64,000 nt of DNA from Tepidiformaceae bacterium (GTDB lineage Bacteria; Chloroflexota; Dehalococcoidia; Tepidiformales; Tepidiformaceae), in assembly GCA_958295975.1 (NCBI GenBank), contig OY282446.1, forward strand, positions 1,341,289-1,405,288, in the 5' to 3' direction. Position 1 is the stretch's first letter; each line of letters opens with the position of its first letter. The position numbers were made by a program, and so were the translations under genes. Below the pieces are notes generated by a model. That model saw only the letters and a list, made by a program, of their open reading frames with translations. It was not told the DNA's origin and did not search any database. Positions 10,867 to 21,917 of the stretch are shown one piece after another.

Positions 10867-12426
10867 CTAGGATGCGCTTAGCTGTCGCCAGTTGGTGATC
10901 TGCTCCTGGAATGGGATCAGAAATTCGGCGATTTCTCTATCGCGATTCTCCGTTTCCATCTGCCCGACGATTCTGGCGATCTCGGCAGGAGCTCGGTTCA
11001 CTTCGGAAGCGAGCGCATCTAGTCTGGTCTTGGCAACATCACGCTGCTGAACATCCTCTCCCAACATCTGTTCGATGTCACTCATCCGTCGGCGTATGTC
11101 CTCGGAATTCATTCCCAAGGATGTCCCGTACTCCTCGTATCGAATCCTGAGCGTCTCCCAAATCCAGCATTCCGGAGAATTATTCCCGGGAAGGAACAAC
11201 GGCTGAACATTGCCTCCAGATTCGCTGGCCGCGCTCTTGATGCTGGATTCCATCTCCCGTGCATCACCATCCAGCACGAAGAGAAAGCTGTTCAGTTTGT
11301 TGAACTTGCCCAGTGTCCGCACATGGGCAGGGAATTCGTTCTTTCCCGCGTTCCTGCCGATGCTAAAATCCTCATGACGAAGGCCCATTCTCGTATTCAA
11401 CACGTCCAAGACGCCACGGACTACTCCTTCTGCGACTGCGTCTTCGCATAGAATCGAGATCCGGTCCCGTGATTGGCCATAAAGAGATCGCTGGAAGATG
11501 TCGCGATAGGCGGGCATCATCAGGACATCCGCTGTCTTGTCGTCTCGTTCCAAAAAGATCCGCGCATCCTGGGGAACGCTGTCCAGTATCACGGGGCTGT
11601 GTGAGGCGACGATGATTTGCAGTTGCTGACGCAGAGCAATGCGTTGAAGCTCCAGCATAACCTGTTGCTGTGTGTACGGATGTAGCCCAGTATCGACCTC
11701 ATCGATCAGAATCAATGCGTTATGCAGTTGAGAGATGTCTCTGGACATACGAATGATGGCCCGTTCTCCGGACGACATGTGGAACTCCGAATACCGCGTG
11801 TCATTCTCCGAATCCACTTCGGCAAAAAGAAGGTCACGGTTTTGAGTACTGATGACCGAGAGATTGCGGTAGCGTTGGCGCAGAATGCGATGGGCGAAGA
11901 CAAGAAGGTTGGGTGTCATGGGATCTGTAGTGTAATCCTTCCGCGCGATCTGCAAAATACTACGCACTTCCGAAGGATTGGAGAGATTCGAGAGCGTGCG
12001 GAGGTAAAGATGGCGTTCGGGTTGCGTGTTCCCCCTACGCTTCCAGCGATTTCCTCTCCTCCAATACATCGAAATTCGCTCATTCTCGTGCAAATAGTGG
12101 AACGCCAATTCCGTTTGCGCGGTATCGTCGGAAAGACTGCCCCCCTCTCGCTGATCCGTGAAGTTGGGGAAGAGCGTGCTGGGGACGAATTCGCGCGGTC
12201 CCCTGCCGGGCACGCGGTAGGCGCAGGCGCAGGCGAACAGCACCGTGGACTTTCCGCAGCCGTTCGGGCCAGCCAGCACGCAGACCGGGTAGTTGAACGG
12301 CACGCGCAGATCCCGGATACCACGGAAGTTTTTGACGCGGACTTCCAGCAGGGCATCATCACGCTGGGGACTGCTCGCGCGCAGGGCCCTCCACACTTCT
12401 TCGAGTTCGCTGGCGATCAGGGACAT
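10867..12426 (-). CDS. OLD-family ATPase with C-terminal TOPRIM-like nuclease domain, in a lower-GC island
   Basis: A 519-residue protein. The N-terminal half is an ABC/SMC-type ATPase: Walker A GPNGCGKST (~53-61), a signature SSGERAIIRM region, Walker B LILIDEVDTGLH (~234) and an H-loop ASHSP (~279). The second half has TOPRIM-like acidic motifs ILCEDAVAEG (~325) and FVLDGDAR (~380), as in overcoming-lysogenisation-defect nucleases. The gene is clearly less GC-rich and uses different codons than its neighbours, and has no partner gene (no UvrD-like GajB, no HNH PtuB). A TAAGAT -10-like box lies about 15 bp before the start. It is probably a mobile defence gene; whether it acts alone is unknown. 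Confidence 0.82.
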   Translation of the reverse strand: MSLIASELEEVWRALRASSPQRDDALLEVRVKNFRGIRDLRVPFNYPVCVLAGPNGCGKSTVLFACACAYRVPGRGPREFVPSTLFPNFTDQREGGSLSDDTAQTELAFHYLHENERISMYWRRGNRWKRRGNTQPERHLYLRTLSNLSNPSEVRSILQIARKDYTTDPMTPNLLVFAHRILRQRYRNLSVISTQNRDLLFAEVDSENDTRYSEFHMSSGERAIIRMSRDISQLHNALILIDEVDTGLHPYTQQQVMLELQRIALRQQLQIIVASHSPVILDSVPQDARIFLERDDKTADVLMMPAYRDIFQRSLYGQSRDRISILCEDAVAEGVVRGVLDVLNTRMGLRHEDFSIGRNAGKNEFPAHVRTLGKFNKLNSFLFVLDGDAREMESSIKSAASESGGNVQPLFLPGNNSPECWIWETLRIRYEEYGTSLGMNSEDIRRRMSDIEQMLGEDVQQRDVAKTRLDALASEVNRAPAEIARIVGQMETENRDREIAEFLIPFQEQITNWRQLSAS

Positions 12427-12763
12427 GTTGCTTCGGTTCTGATCTTAGTGTCTTACAGGGGGGCGCGCCACCCCGCAAGGGTGAGGGCGTTGCCGTGTGG
12501 GCGAGGAAAAAGGTCGTCCGCTCTAAAGTCAGCCGGTGGGGCGCTTGACAAGCCCGCGCGCGGCGCGGACGATCCCGCGTGCCGCCGATCCGCGCGCGGA
12601 CGGCGAGCCTGGGAGAACGGAACTCACGCACGCTCCAGTCCGCCCGGACCCCGCGTGGCCGGTACGGATGGCGAGCCGCGTTCGGCGCCCGCGCCCCGAC
12701 CGGCTCCATCCCTCCGCCCCCGCCCCGCAGCCAGGCGGCTGGCCGTTCCGGAGGGGAGCCGCC
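12427..12763. other. 337-bp intergenic region upstream of the pan operon
   Basis: No convincing gene is seen. The left part belongs to the promoter side of the minus-strand OLD gene (TAAGAT near 12442-12447 on the minus strand). A TTGACA at 12545-12550 is followed 17 bp later by GACGAT, a weak promoter candidate for panD. The rest is GC-rich with no clear riboswitch, terminator or repeat that I can recognise. Confidence 0.4.
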
Positions 12764-13165
12764 ATGCGCACGATGCTCGCCGCCAAGATTCACGGGGCCA
12801 CCGTCACCGAGGCCAACCTCGACTACGAGGGCTCCATCACGCTCGATCCCGCGCTCATGGAGGCCACCGGCCTCATCCCCTACGAGCACGTGCACGTGCT
12901 CGACATCACCAACGGCGCGCGCCTCGAGACCTACGCCATCCGCGGGATCGAGGGCTCCGGCGAGGTCTGCATCAACGGGGCCGCCGCCCATCTCGTCGAC
13001 GAGGGCGACCGCGTGATCGTCCTCTCCTACCGCCAGATGGAGGAGGCGGACGCGCGCGACTTCGCGCCCCGCATCGTCTATCTGGGCGAGGGCAACGCCA
13101 TCGTGCGGCGCGCGCGCGGCGAGGGCGCCCGCCAGCGCGGCGGCGAGACCGCCCGCGCCCGCTGA
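12764..13165 (+). CDS. panD: Aspartate 1-decarboxylase proenzyme
   Basis: A 133-residue protein close to the usual length. It makes beta-alanine from aspartate for pantothenate synthesis. The self-cleavage site is in YEGS, between G23 and S24, where the serine becomes the pyruvoyl cofactor; the TNGAR and NGAAAH blocks are also conserved. The ATG at 12764 follows a GGAGGGGAG ribosome-binding site; the upstream part of the open frame is a shadow. First gene of panD-panB-panC, 11 bp before panB. Confidence 0.95.
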   Translation: MRTMLAAKIHGATVTEANLDYEGSITLDPALMEATGLIPYEHVHVLDITNGARLETYAIRGIEGSGEVCINGAAAHLVDEGDRVIVLSYRQMEEADARDFAPRIVYLGEGNAIVRRARGEGARQRGGETARAR

Positions 13166-13176
13166 GGAGGTTTGTC

Positions 13177-14022
13177 ATGGCGCGCCTGTCCATCCACACG
13201 CTGGCCCGCTGGAAGCGCGAGGGCCGCCGCTTCGCCATGCTCACCGCCTACGACCACGCGCTGGCCCGCCTCGTCGAGCAGGCGGGCGTGCCCGTCGTGC
13301 TCGTGGGCGATTCCCTCGGCCCCGTCATGCTCGGCTACGACTCCACCGTGCCCGTCACCATGGAGGACATGCTCCACCACACGCGCGCCGTGGCCCGCGC
13401 CACCGAGCGCTGCATCGTGGTGGCCGACATGCCCTTCATGAGCTACCAGGCGGGCGCGGACGAGGCCATGGCCAACGCCGGCGCCCTGCTGCGCGCGGGG
13501 GCCACGGCGGTGAAGCTGGAGGGCGGGAGCGCCGTGGCCCCGCTCGTGCGCCGCATGGTCTCGGCGGGCATCCCCGTCATGGGTCACCTCGGCCTCACGC
13601 CCCAGTCCGTCAACCAGTTCGGCGGCCACAAGGTGCAGGGCCGCACGCCCGCCGCCGCCGCCCGCATCATCGGCGACGCGCGCGCGCTGGAGGAGGCGGG
13701 GGCCTTCGCCATCGTGCTGGAAACCGTGCCCGCGCCCCTCGCCCGCATGGTCGCCGAGCGCATCGACGTGCCCGCCATCGGCATCGGCGCGGGGCCCGAC
13801 TGCGATGCCCAGGTGCAGGTCCTGCACGACCTGCTCGGCCTCTACGACGACCAGCGCCAGTTCCGCCACGCGAAGCGCTACGCCGTGCTCGGCGAGGCCG
13901 TGCGCGGGGCCGTGCGCGCCTACGTCGACGAGGTGGTCGCGGGCGAATTCCCCACCGAGGCCGAGAGCTTCCCCATGGAGGAGGAGACGCTGGGCGAGCT
14001 GCGCCAGTCCGCCCGCGCCTGA
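13177..14022 (+). CDS. panB: 3-methyl-2-oxobutanoate hydroxymethyltransferase
   Basis: A 281-residue protein of normal length. A strong TGAGGAGG ribosome-binding site precedes the ATG. PanB transfers a hydroxymethyl group from methylene-tetrahydrofolate to 2-oxoisovalerate, giving ketopantoate. Family motifs include MLTAYDHALARL, the metal-binding VGDSLGPVMLGYDST, and a GHLGLTPQSVNQFGG block. Encoded between panD and panC, so the operon supplies both halves of pantothenate except for ketopantoate reductase (panE), which is not in the window. Confidence 0.96.
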   Translation: MARLSIHTLARWKREGRRFAMLTAYDHALARLVEQAGVPVVLVGDSLGPVMLGYDSTVPVTMEDMLHHTRAVARATERCIVVADMPFMSYQAGADEAMANAGALLRAGATAVKLEGGSAVAPLVRRMVSAGIPVMGHLGLTPQSVNQFGGHKVQGRTPAAAARIIGDARALEEAGAFAIVLETVPAPLARMVAERIDVPAIGIGAGPDCDAQVQVLHDLLGLYDDQRQFRHAKRYAVLGEAVRGAVRAYVDEVVAGEFPTEAESFPMEEETLGELRQSARA

Positions 14023-14030
14023 GCCGCCCC

Positions 14031-14867
14031 GTGGACGCGCTGGCCACGCCCGCGGAGATGCGCGCCTGGCGCGGGGCCCGCCCCGGCGGCCTCGGCCTCG
14101 TCCCCACCATGGGCGCCCTGCATGAGGGCCACCTCTCCCTCGTGCGCCGCTCCCTCGCGGAAAACGCCGCCACCGTCGCCAGCATCTTCGTCAACCCCGC
14201 GCAGTTCGGCCCCGGCGAGGACTTCGAGCGCTACCCCCGCGACGGGGAACGCGACCTGCGCCTCCTGCGCGAGCTCGGCGTGGACGCCGTCTACCTGCCC
14301 TCCCCCGCCGCCATGTACCCCGACGGCTACGAGACCTGGGTGACCGTGGATGGCCTCGCGCGGCGGCTGGAGGGCGCCTCCCGCCCCGCCCACTTCCGCG
14401 GCGTCGCCACGGTGGTGACGAAGCTGCTCAACGCCGTGCGCCCCGACCGCGCCTACTTCGGGCGCAAGGACGCCCAACAGCTGCGCGTCGTGCGGCGGCT
14501 CGCGCGCGACCTCGACCTGCCCGTCGACGTCGTCGCCTGCGACACCGTGCGCGAGCCCGACGGGCTGGCCATGAGCAGCCGCAACGCCTACCTCTCGCCG
14601 CCGGACCGCGCCGCCGCGCCCGTCCTCTCCCGCGCCCTGGCGGCGGCGGCGGCGCGTTTCGCCGCGGGCGAGCGCTCCTCCGACGCGCTGCGGGCGGCGG
14701 CGCGCGCAACGCTGGAGGCGGAGCCGCGCGCCGCCATCGACTACGTCTCCCTCGCCGACTCCGCCTCCCTCGCCGAGATCGCGGGCGAGGCGGATGGCCC
14801 CGCGCTCCTCTCCCTGGCCGCGCGCTTCGGCCCCGTGCGCCTCATCGACAACGTCGAGCTGGGCTGA
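14031..14867 (+). CDS. panC: Pantothenate synthetase (pantoate-beta-alanine ligase)
   Basis: A 278-residue protein starting with GTG 8 bp after panB. It adenylates pantoate and joins it to beta-alanine. The HIGH-like PTMGALHEGHLSL motif, the QFGPGEDFERYPR block and FGRKDAQQLRVV are diagnostic, and an SSRN motif (KMSKS equivalent) follows. Completes the panDBC operon. Confidence 0.96.
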   Translation: MDALATPAEMRAWRGARPGGLGLVPTMGALHEGHLSLVRRSLAENAATVASIFVNPAQFGPGEDFERYPRDGERDLRLLRELGVDAVYLPSPAAMYPDGYETWVTVDGLARRLEGASRPAHFRGVATVVTKLLNAVRPDRAYFGRKDAQQLRVVRRLARDLDLPVDVVACDTVREPDGLAMSSRNAYLSPPDRAAAPVLSRALAAAAARFAAGERSSDALRAAARATLEAEPRAAIDYVSLADSASLAEIAGEADGPALLSLAARFGPVRLIDNVELG

Positions 14868-14885
14868 TCGCGGCGGGCGCGCTGC

Positions 14886-14891
14886 TACACT
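14886..14891 (+). promoter_or_regulatory. -10-like TACACT before uvrB
   Basis: TACACT lies 9 nt before the uvrB ATG, with no ribosome-binding site between, consistent with a leaderless or nearly leaderless transcript. Confidence 0.5.
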
Positions 14892-14900
14892 GCCCCCGTC

Positions 14901-17021
<2,121 letters not shown>

Positions 17022-17074
17022 CCCGCGCGCACGCCGCCGCCGGGGCGTAGGCTTGACCCGTCAGGAGGCGCGCC

Positions 17075-17539
17075 ATGCCCAGCCGCCGAGCGCAGATCGC
17101 GATGACCGACGAGGAGCGCGAGCGCTTCCTCGAGGAGGGCTGGACGCTCCAGCTGGCCACCAACGGCCCCGGCGGCTTCCCCCACCTCGCCGCCATGTGG
17201 TACGTGATGCGGGACGGCCTCATCCACTTCACCACCTTCACCAAGAGCCAGAAGATCGTGAACGTGCGCCGCGACCCGCGCATCACGGCCATGCTGGAGA
17301 CGGGCCGCGCCTATGCGGAATTGCGCGGGCTCGTCATCCGCGGCGAGGCCGAACTCGACGAGGACGTGCGCGCCACCGCCGCCATCATGTCGCTCGTGGC
17401 CAACAAGTACCGCGGCATGCCCGTGCCCGCGGAGACGCCGGAGGCGGCCCTGCCCGCCGCCGCCAAGCGCGTGACCGTGCGCATCCGCCCCGACCGCGTC
17501 TACAGCTGGGACCACACCAGGCTGGGCGGGCGCTACTAG
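17075..17539 (+). CDS. PPOX-class split beta-barrel flavin/F420-binding protein
   Basis: A 154-residue protein with a CAGGAGG ribosome-binding site. It shows the pyridoxamine-5'-phosphate-oxidase-like fold: an N-terminal LATNGPGGFPHLAAMWYV strand pair, FTTFTKSQKIVNVRRDPRI (phosphate-binding region) and a C-terminal VRIRPDRVYSWDHTRLGGRY tail. Related proteins reduce F420-dependent substrates or bind FMN; cofactor choice is not settled here. Its stop overlaps the ruvC stop by 4 bp, tail to tail. Confidence 0.82.
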   Translation: MPSRRAQIAMTDEERERFLEEGWTLQLATNGPGGFPHLAAMWYVMRDGLIHFTTFTKSQKIVNVRRDPRITAMLETGRAYAELRGLVIRGEAELDEDVRATAAIMSLVANKYRGMPVPAETPEAALPAAAKRVTVRIRPDRVYSWDHTRLGGRY

Positions 17540-18015
17540 CGCTCCAGCCGCGCGTGCGCCCAGTGCGTGATGGCCACGGCCAGCGCGTCGGCGGCGTCGG
17601 CGGGGCGCGGCGTCGCGCTCATGCCCAGCTGCAGCCGCACCATCTCCGCGATCTGCGCCTTCTCCCCGCGCCCGTAGCCCGCCACCGTCTGCTTCACGAG
17701 CGCGGGCGCGTACTCGTGCGCCTCCAGCCCCGCCGCCGCCAGCGCCAGGATGGCCGCGGCGCGCGCGTGCCCCAGCGCCAGCGCCGAGCGCGCGTTCACG
17801 CCCACGAACGAAGCCTCCACCGCCGCCGCGTCCGGCGACCACGGGGCCAGCGCCTCGCGCACGCCGTCGCGGATGGCCACCAGCCGCCGCGCGAGCCCGT
17901 CGGCGGCGCGCGTGCGCACCACCCCGTGCGCCACGTGGCGGCACTGGTCGTCCGCGATCTCGACGATGCCGTAGCCCGTCGCGTTCAGCCCCGGATCGAT
18001 GCCCGCGATGCGCAT
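17536..18015 (-). CDS. ruvC: Holliday junction resolvase RuvC
   Basis: A 159-residue protein. The ATG at 18015 gives MRIAGIDPGLNATGYG, the expected RuvC N-terminus; the longer open frame is a shadow. The four acidic catalytic residues are D7, E67, D140 and D143. RuvC cuts four-way junctions resolved from recombination. It sits downstream of yebC on the minus strand, the common yebC-ruvC order; ruvA and ruvB are not nearby. A TAGCGT box (18023-18028) 7 nt upstream suggests its own leaderless start. Confidence 0.95.
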   Translation of the reverse strand: MRIAGIDPGLNATGYGIVEIADDQCRHVAHGVVRTRAADGLARRLVAIRDGVREALAPWSPDAAAVEASFVGVNARSALALGHARAAAILALAAAGLEAHEYAPALVKQTVAGYGRGEKAQIAEMVRLQLGMSATPRPADAADALAVAITHWAHARLER

Positions 18016-18022
18016 GGTCCGC

Positions 18023-18028
18023 ACGCTA
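18023..18028 (-). promoter_or_regulatory. -10-like TAGCGT before ruvC
   Basis: On the minus strand TAGCGT lies 7 nt before the ruvC ATG, with no ribosome-binding site, matching the leaderless pattern seen elsewhere in the window. Confidence 0.45.
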
Positions 18029-18065
18029 CGGGGGCGCGGGCGCGAGCGCGAAGCCCCCGCGGTCG

Positions 18066-18815
18066 CTATCCCGCGTACCGCTCCAGCAGCTCCTCGTCGA
18101 AATCGGCGTTCGAATAGACGCGCTGCACGTCCTCCAGATCCTCCAGCCCGTCCAGCAGGCGCAGCGTCTGCGCGGCGGCGTCCCGCTCCAGCGCGATCGT
18201 GGCCGTGGGCGTCATCACGAGGTCGGCGAGGTCGATCGCGTAGCCCGCCTCCGCCAGCGCCCGCCGCACGTCCTCCAGTTCGCCCGGCGCCGTCTGCACC
18301 TCCACCGCGTCCTCCGCGGTCTCCACGTCCTCGGCCCCGGCCTCGATGGCGGCCAGCGCGATCTCGTCCGCGTCGCGCTCCCCCACGGCCACGGAGATGG
18401 CCCCGCGCGGCTCGAACTGCCAGGCCACGGAGCCGTTCTCGCCGAGGCTGCCGCCCGCCTTCGCGAACTCGTGGCGCACGGCGGCCACCGTGCGGTTGCG
18501 GTTGTCCGTCACGGCGGTCACGAGGATGGCCGCCCCGCCCGGCCCGTAGCCCTCGTAGCTGACCTCCAGCAGCTGCTCGCCGTCCGCCCCGCCGGCGGCC
18601 CTGGCGATGGCGCGCGCGATGTTGTCGTTGGGCATGTTCGCCGTCTTCGCCCGCTGCACCGCCAGGCGCAGCTTCACGTTCATGTCCGGATCGGCGCCGC
18701 CCGCCCGCGTCGCCAGCTGCAGCTCGCGGGCCAGCTTCGTGAAGAGCGCGCCCCGCTTCGAGTCGGCGGCGGCCTTCTTCCGCTTGATGGTCGACCATTT
18801 CGAGTGGCCGGACAT
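18066..18815 (-). CDS. yebC: YebC/PmpR-family translation factor or regulator
   Basis: A 249-residue protein of standard length. It begins MSGHSKWSTIKRKKAAADSKR, followed by LARELQLATRAGG, NDNIARAI and YEGYGPGGAAILV, all highly conserved in the family. Members were described as transcriptional regulators and more recently as ribosome-associated factors easing translation of proline stretches. It lies upstream of ruvC in the same direction. Confidence 0.95.
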   Translation of the reverse strand: MSGHSKWSTIKRKKAAADSKRGALFTKLARELQLATRAGGADPDMNVKLRLAVQRAKTANMPNDNIARAIARAAGGADGEQLLEVSYEGYGPGGAAILVTAVTDNRNRTVAAVRHEFAKAGGSLGENGSVAWQFEPRGAISVAVGERDADEIALAAIEAGAEDVETAEDAVEVQTAPGELEDVRRALAEAGYAIDLADLVMTPTATIALERDAAAQTLRLLDGLEDLEDVQRVYSNADFDEELLERYAG

Positions 18816-18876
18816 GGGCGCTCCCGTTCCGTCGGCGTTCGCGTCCAGTGTAGCGCGGCCCGCCGCCGGGCCGCGC

Positions 18877-19656
18877 CTACTCGCCCCAGGCGGCGTTCAG
18901 CCGCGCGCCGAGCTCGTCGATGACGTGGTGATCGGTGAAATTCGCCTGCAGCGGGCTCACGCTCACGTACCTGTGCAGCAGCGCCCAGATGTCCGTGCCC
19001 GGCGGCGGGTCCAGCGCGGTGGGCTCGAAGGCGCGCCGCCGCAGCTCCCCGCTCGTCTCCCCCATCCGCTCCAGGTGGAAGTAGCCGCGCCGCGCCACGC
19101 GCGTCACCAGCATCCCCCGGATATCCTCGAACGGTACCAGCGGGATGTTCACGTTGAGGAAGACGGACGGCGGCAGGCGGCCCTCGATCTCCTCGCGGCA
19201 GACGATGGCCGCCACGCGCTCCGCCGCGTCCCAGTCCACCTCCGTGCGCGGCGTCATGCCGTAGGACACGGCCAGCGAGGTGATGCCCCGGAAGTGCCCC
19301 TGCAGGGCCGCCCCCACGGTGCCGCTGGCGGTCAGATCGTTGCCCATGTTCGCGCCCTGGTTGATGCCCGAGATGAGCAGGTCGGGCGGCTCGTCCAGCA
19401 CCCCGTGCAGCCCCACGATGACCGCCGAGGCGGGCGATCCGTTCACGCGCCAGGCGTCCACCCCGGCCACCGGCGATTCGATGCGCGTCCACGTCAGCTC
19501 CCGCCGCAGCGTCAGGCTGCCCCCCACGGCGCTCTGGTTCTCGCTCGGCGCCACCACCGTCACCTCGCAGTCGAGGGACGCGCAGGCCCGCGCCAGCGCC
19601 CACAGGCCGGGCGAATCGTGGCCGTCGTCGTTGCTGATGAGGATGCGGCGCGGCAT
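18877..19656 (-). CDS. surE: 5'/3'-nucleotidase SurE
   Basis: A 259-residue protein; the start at 19656 gives MPRRILISNDDG with the metal-binding D10-D11 pair. A SENQSAVGGS loop and the ISGINQGANMGND motif complete the active site. SurE removes phosphate from nucleoside monophosphates and short polyphosphates and is linked to stationary-phase survival. It is the first gene of a minus-strand run surE-yebC-ruvC. A TAGCAT box lies 8 nt upstream of the start. Confidence 0.95.
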   Translation of the reverse strand: MPRRILISNDDGHDSPGLWALARACASLDCEVTVVAPSENQSAVGGSLTLRRELTWTRIESPVAGVDAWRVNGSPASAVIVGLHGVLDEPPDLLISGINQGANMGNDLTASGTVGAALQGHFRGITSLAVSYGMTPRTEVDWDAAERVAAIVCREEIEGRLPPSVFLNVNIPLVPFEDIRGMLVTRVARRGYFHLERMGETSGELRRRAFEPTALDPPPGTDIWALLHRYVSVSPLQANFTDHHVIDELGARLNAAWGE

Positions 19657-19664
19657 CGCCCGCG

Positions 19665-19670
19665 ATGCTA
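19665..19670 (-). promoter_or_regulatory. -10-like TAGCAT before surE
   Basis: Minus-strand TAGCAT is 8 nt before the surE ATG without a ribosome-binding site, as in the other leaderless candidates. Confidence 0.45.
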
Positions 19671-19691
19671 CGCCATCGCCGCGCCGTCGGC

Positions 19692-20246
19692 TCAGACGGC
19701 GCGCACGCCCTCCACGATCAGGCCCGCCGCCAGCGCCACCGCCAGCGCCCCCGTGAGCCGCGCCAGCGCGTCCGCCACGGGCCGGCTCCGTCCCGCCGCC
19801 AGCGCCGTCGCGCCCGCCGCGACCGCGATCGCGATCAGCGCCGCCACTGCCGCGCCCGCCTCGTCCCCGTCGCCGCCGCGGGAGATGGCGGCGGCCAGCG
19901 CCGCGGGCCCGGCCAGCAGCGGGAAGGCCAGCGGGAAGAGCGCCCCGCGCCAGCCGCCCTCCGCCGGCCACGCGAACGGCCCGAAGACGATCGTCGCCGC
20001 GCCCGTCGCCGCCAGCACGATCCCGGCGGAGACGCGGAACGTCTCCGCCTCCAACTCCAGCGCCGACAGGATCGCGTCCGCGCCGAAGGCGACGGCCAGC
20101 AGCGGCGCGGCGGCGGCGAGGAAGCCGATCGCCGCCGCCAGCGCCCGCGCGCGCCCGCGGTCGGGGGCCGCCGTCATGGCGGCGAAGGCCGCCGCCGGGT
20201 TCACCGCCGCGGCCAGCAGCAGGAGCGTCAGCCAGAAGCCGCTCAC
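19692..20246 (-). CDS. MarC/UPF0056-like integral membrane protein
   Basis: A 184-residue, very hydrophobic protein with about six membrane helices. The GTG start at 20246 lies in a GTGA overlap with the upstream AlbA_2 gene. The block AFPLLAGPAALAAAIS, and ETFRVSAGIVLAATG before it, match the MarC family pattern (PLAIPLLAGPG and FRIAGGILL). The length is slightly short for the family. MarC proteins are widespread membrane proteins without a settled substrate. Translational coupling links it to the regulator upstream. Confidence 0.7.
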   Translation of the reverse strand: MSGFWLTLLLLAAAVNPAAAFAAMTAAPDRGRARALAAAIGFLAAAAPLLAVAFGADAILSALELEAETFRVSAGIVLAATGAATIVFGPFAWPAEGGWRGALFPLAFPLLAGPAALAAAISRGGDGDEAGAAVAALIAIAVAAGATALAAGRSRPVADALARLTGALAVALAAGLIVEGVRAV

Positions 20247-21913
20247 GGTCCCCCCTCGCGTCCCGCCGCGCCGCTGGCGGCTGCCGGATGGTAACGGCGG
20301 GCGCGCGTCTTGCCCACGGCGCGAACGAGCCCGGCGGCGACGAGTTCGTTCAGCAGCGTGCGGATGGCCGTCCGGTCCTCGCCAAGCAGCCGCGCGCCCT
20401 CGGCGGTCGAGATGCTTCCGCGCTGGTCGATTTCGTTGAGGAGCGCCTGCCTCCGGCGTCGCTGCGCCTCCATGCCCTCGCTGCCGGCGCGGAGCACGAC
20501 CTCGTGGGACAGCACGTAGCGCGTCCCGCCCCCGCGTCCCGTTCGCACGAGCAGGCCCTTCGCCACGGCCCCCGCGAGGATGTCGCCGGGGTCGGCCCCG
20601 GGCAGCAGCTCCCGCAGCCGCCGCCGCGTAATCGCTCCCCGCTGCCGCGTTTCCACGAGCGCGAGGCGCTCCTCCCTGCTCATCGGGAAGTCGGCGAGCA
20701 GGGCGATCCACGCCTGATCGTCGATGCTCACGAGGATGCGGTTGTACAGGGTCACGGTCACCGAGCTGTCGGTGGCGCTGATGTCCGGCGGGGTCATGAG
20801 GCGCGCGTCCATCTCGCGGAACATGCGGTCCACGCCCTCGCCGTACTCCTCCACCAGGCCCAGCGTCTTGAGCACGCCCATCAGCCTGCGGTTGCGGCTG
20901 TAGTGCTCCTCGCGCATGTTCTCCACCGTGATGTGGCCCGGCAGCGGCCCCGGGCTGCGGATCTCCAGGCGATCATCCCAGATCGTGATGTCCGTGGTCG
21001 CTCCCGTCAGCCCGTAGTCCCGGTGCGCGAGCGCATTGAGCACGGCTTCCCGGATGACGGCGTCCGGGTATTCCGGCAGCGCCTCGCGCCGCGCCCCGGC
21101 CACGACCTCGTACCGCTTCGTGTGGCGTTCGATGAACCGCAGGCAGCACGCGAGGACGTCCAGCAGCGGGCCGGAGCACTCCTCGCGGTCGAGGGAGGCC
21201 CCCGGGCCCGGGCCGATGCCCTCCCTCCGCACGAGCTGCACGGCGGCGCCCCGCACCGATTGCCGCGGGTCCGCGGCGAAGAGCAGCACCGCCGCCCTCA
21301 GCGCGCGGAAGGGAGGCTCGGCCGTGAGCGCGACGCCGAGGTCGACGAGCGCGCGCGGGATGCGGGCGCGCCGCACCGCTGGCCTGCCGCTGGCGGCGAG
21401 CGCCTCGTTCACGCGCGACAGATCGAGGGTCTCGGGCCCGTACCCGACCGGCTCGTCCTCGCCGGAGCGCTCTTCCCGCTCGCGCACGAAGCGCGCGAGC
21501 ATGTCGCCGCGTAGCGGTTGGCAGTCGCCGCCCACGCGCCGCAGGAGCCTGCCGTCGGGAGCGGTCACGATCCGCCCGCGCACTTCGGGAACTGCGGTCA
21601 CGGTCAGCTCGGCGTCGCCCACGTGGATGGCGCGAACCTGCACCTCGACGTGGCACTCGTTGGCGAAGCGCGTGATCCGGTCGAGGGTTCTCTGCGAGAA
21701 CGGGCAGCCGACGATGTTGAGGTCCCGATCGACCCCGTGGACGATCAAGCCCCCGTCGGTCATCGCCATGGCCGGGATCGTGTCGAGGATCTCCCGGGAG
21801 ACCCCGCGCTTGAAGTCGAGCGCCTCGTGCTCGATCCGGCCGAACCGCGCCCAGAACTCATCGTCCGTGAGGCGATCGGGGAGTTCGGCGAGGTCGTGGC
21901 GGGCGGGAACCAT
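20243..21913 (-). CDS. AlbA_2 / Schlafen-like ATP-binding protein with winged-helix C-terminus (COG2865-like regulator)
   Basis: About 556 residues from the ATG at 21913 (MVPARHDL); an ATG at 21961 would add 16 residues but runs back across the first leader repeat, so the shorter start is preferred. Residues ~15-125 form the AlbA_2 domain (ALDFKRGVSREIL, MTDGGLIVHGVD). Next comes a GHKL-type ATPase-like region with LNALAHRDYG and EYGEGVDRMFREM, typical of HATPase_c_4 proteins. The last ~170 residues contain two winged-helix-like segments. Proteins of this layout are taken as transcriptional regulators or RNA-processing factors; the role here is unknown. The leader holds two ~77-bp diverged repeats. 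Confidence 0.8.
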   Translation of the reverse strand: MVPARHDLAELPDRLTDDEFWARFGRIEHEALDFKRGVSREILDTIPAMAMTDGGLIVHGVDRDLNIVGCPFSQRTLDRITRFANECHVEVQVRAIHVGDAELTVTAVPEVRGRIVTAPDGRLLRRVGGDCQPLRGDMLARFVREREERSGEDEPVGYGPETLDLSRVNEALAASGRPAVRRARIPRALVDLGVALTAEPPFRALRAAVLLFAADPRQSVRGAAVQLVRREGIGPGPGASLDREECSGPLLDVLACCLRFIERHTKRYEVVAGARREALPEYPDAVIREAVLNALAHRDYGLTGATTDITIWDDRLEIRSPGPLPGHITVENMREEHYSRNRRLMGVLKTLGLVEEYGEGVDRMFREMDARLMTPPDISATDSSVTVTLYNRILVSIDDQAWIALLADFPMSREERLALVETRQRGAITRRRLRELLPGADPGDILAGAVAKGLLVRTGRGGGTRYVLSHEVVLRAGSEGMEAQRRRRQALLNEIDQRGSISTAEGARLLGEDRTAIRTLLNELVAAGLVRAVGKTRARRYHPAAASGAAGREGGP

Positions 21914-21917
21914 GCGG

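Noticed and set aside
18607-20439. 610-codon plus-strand frame opposite yebC, surE and the MarC gene
   Set aside because: The three minus-strand genes are well supported by motifs; the plus frame has none.
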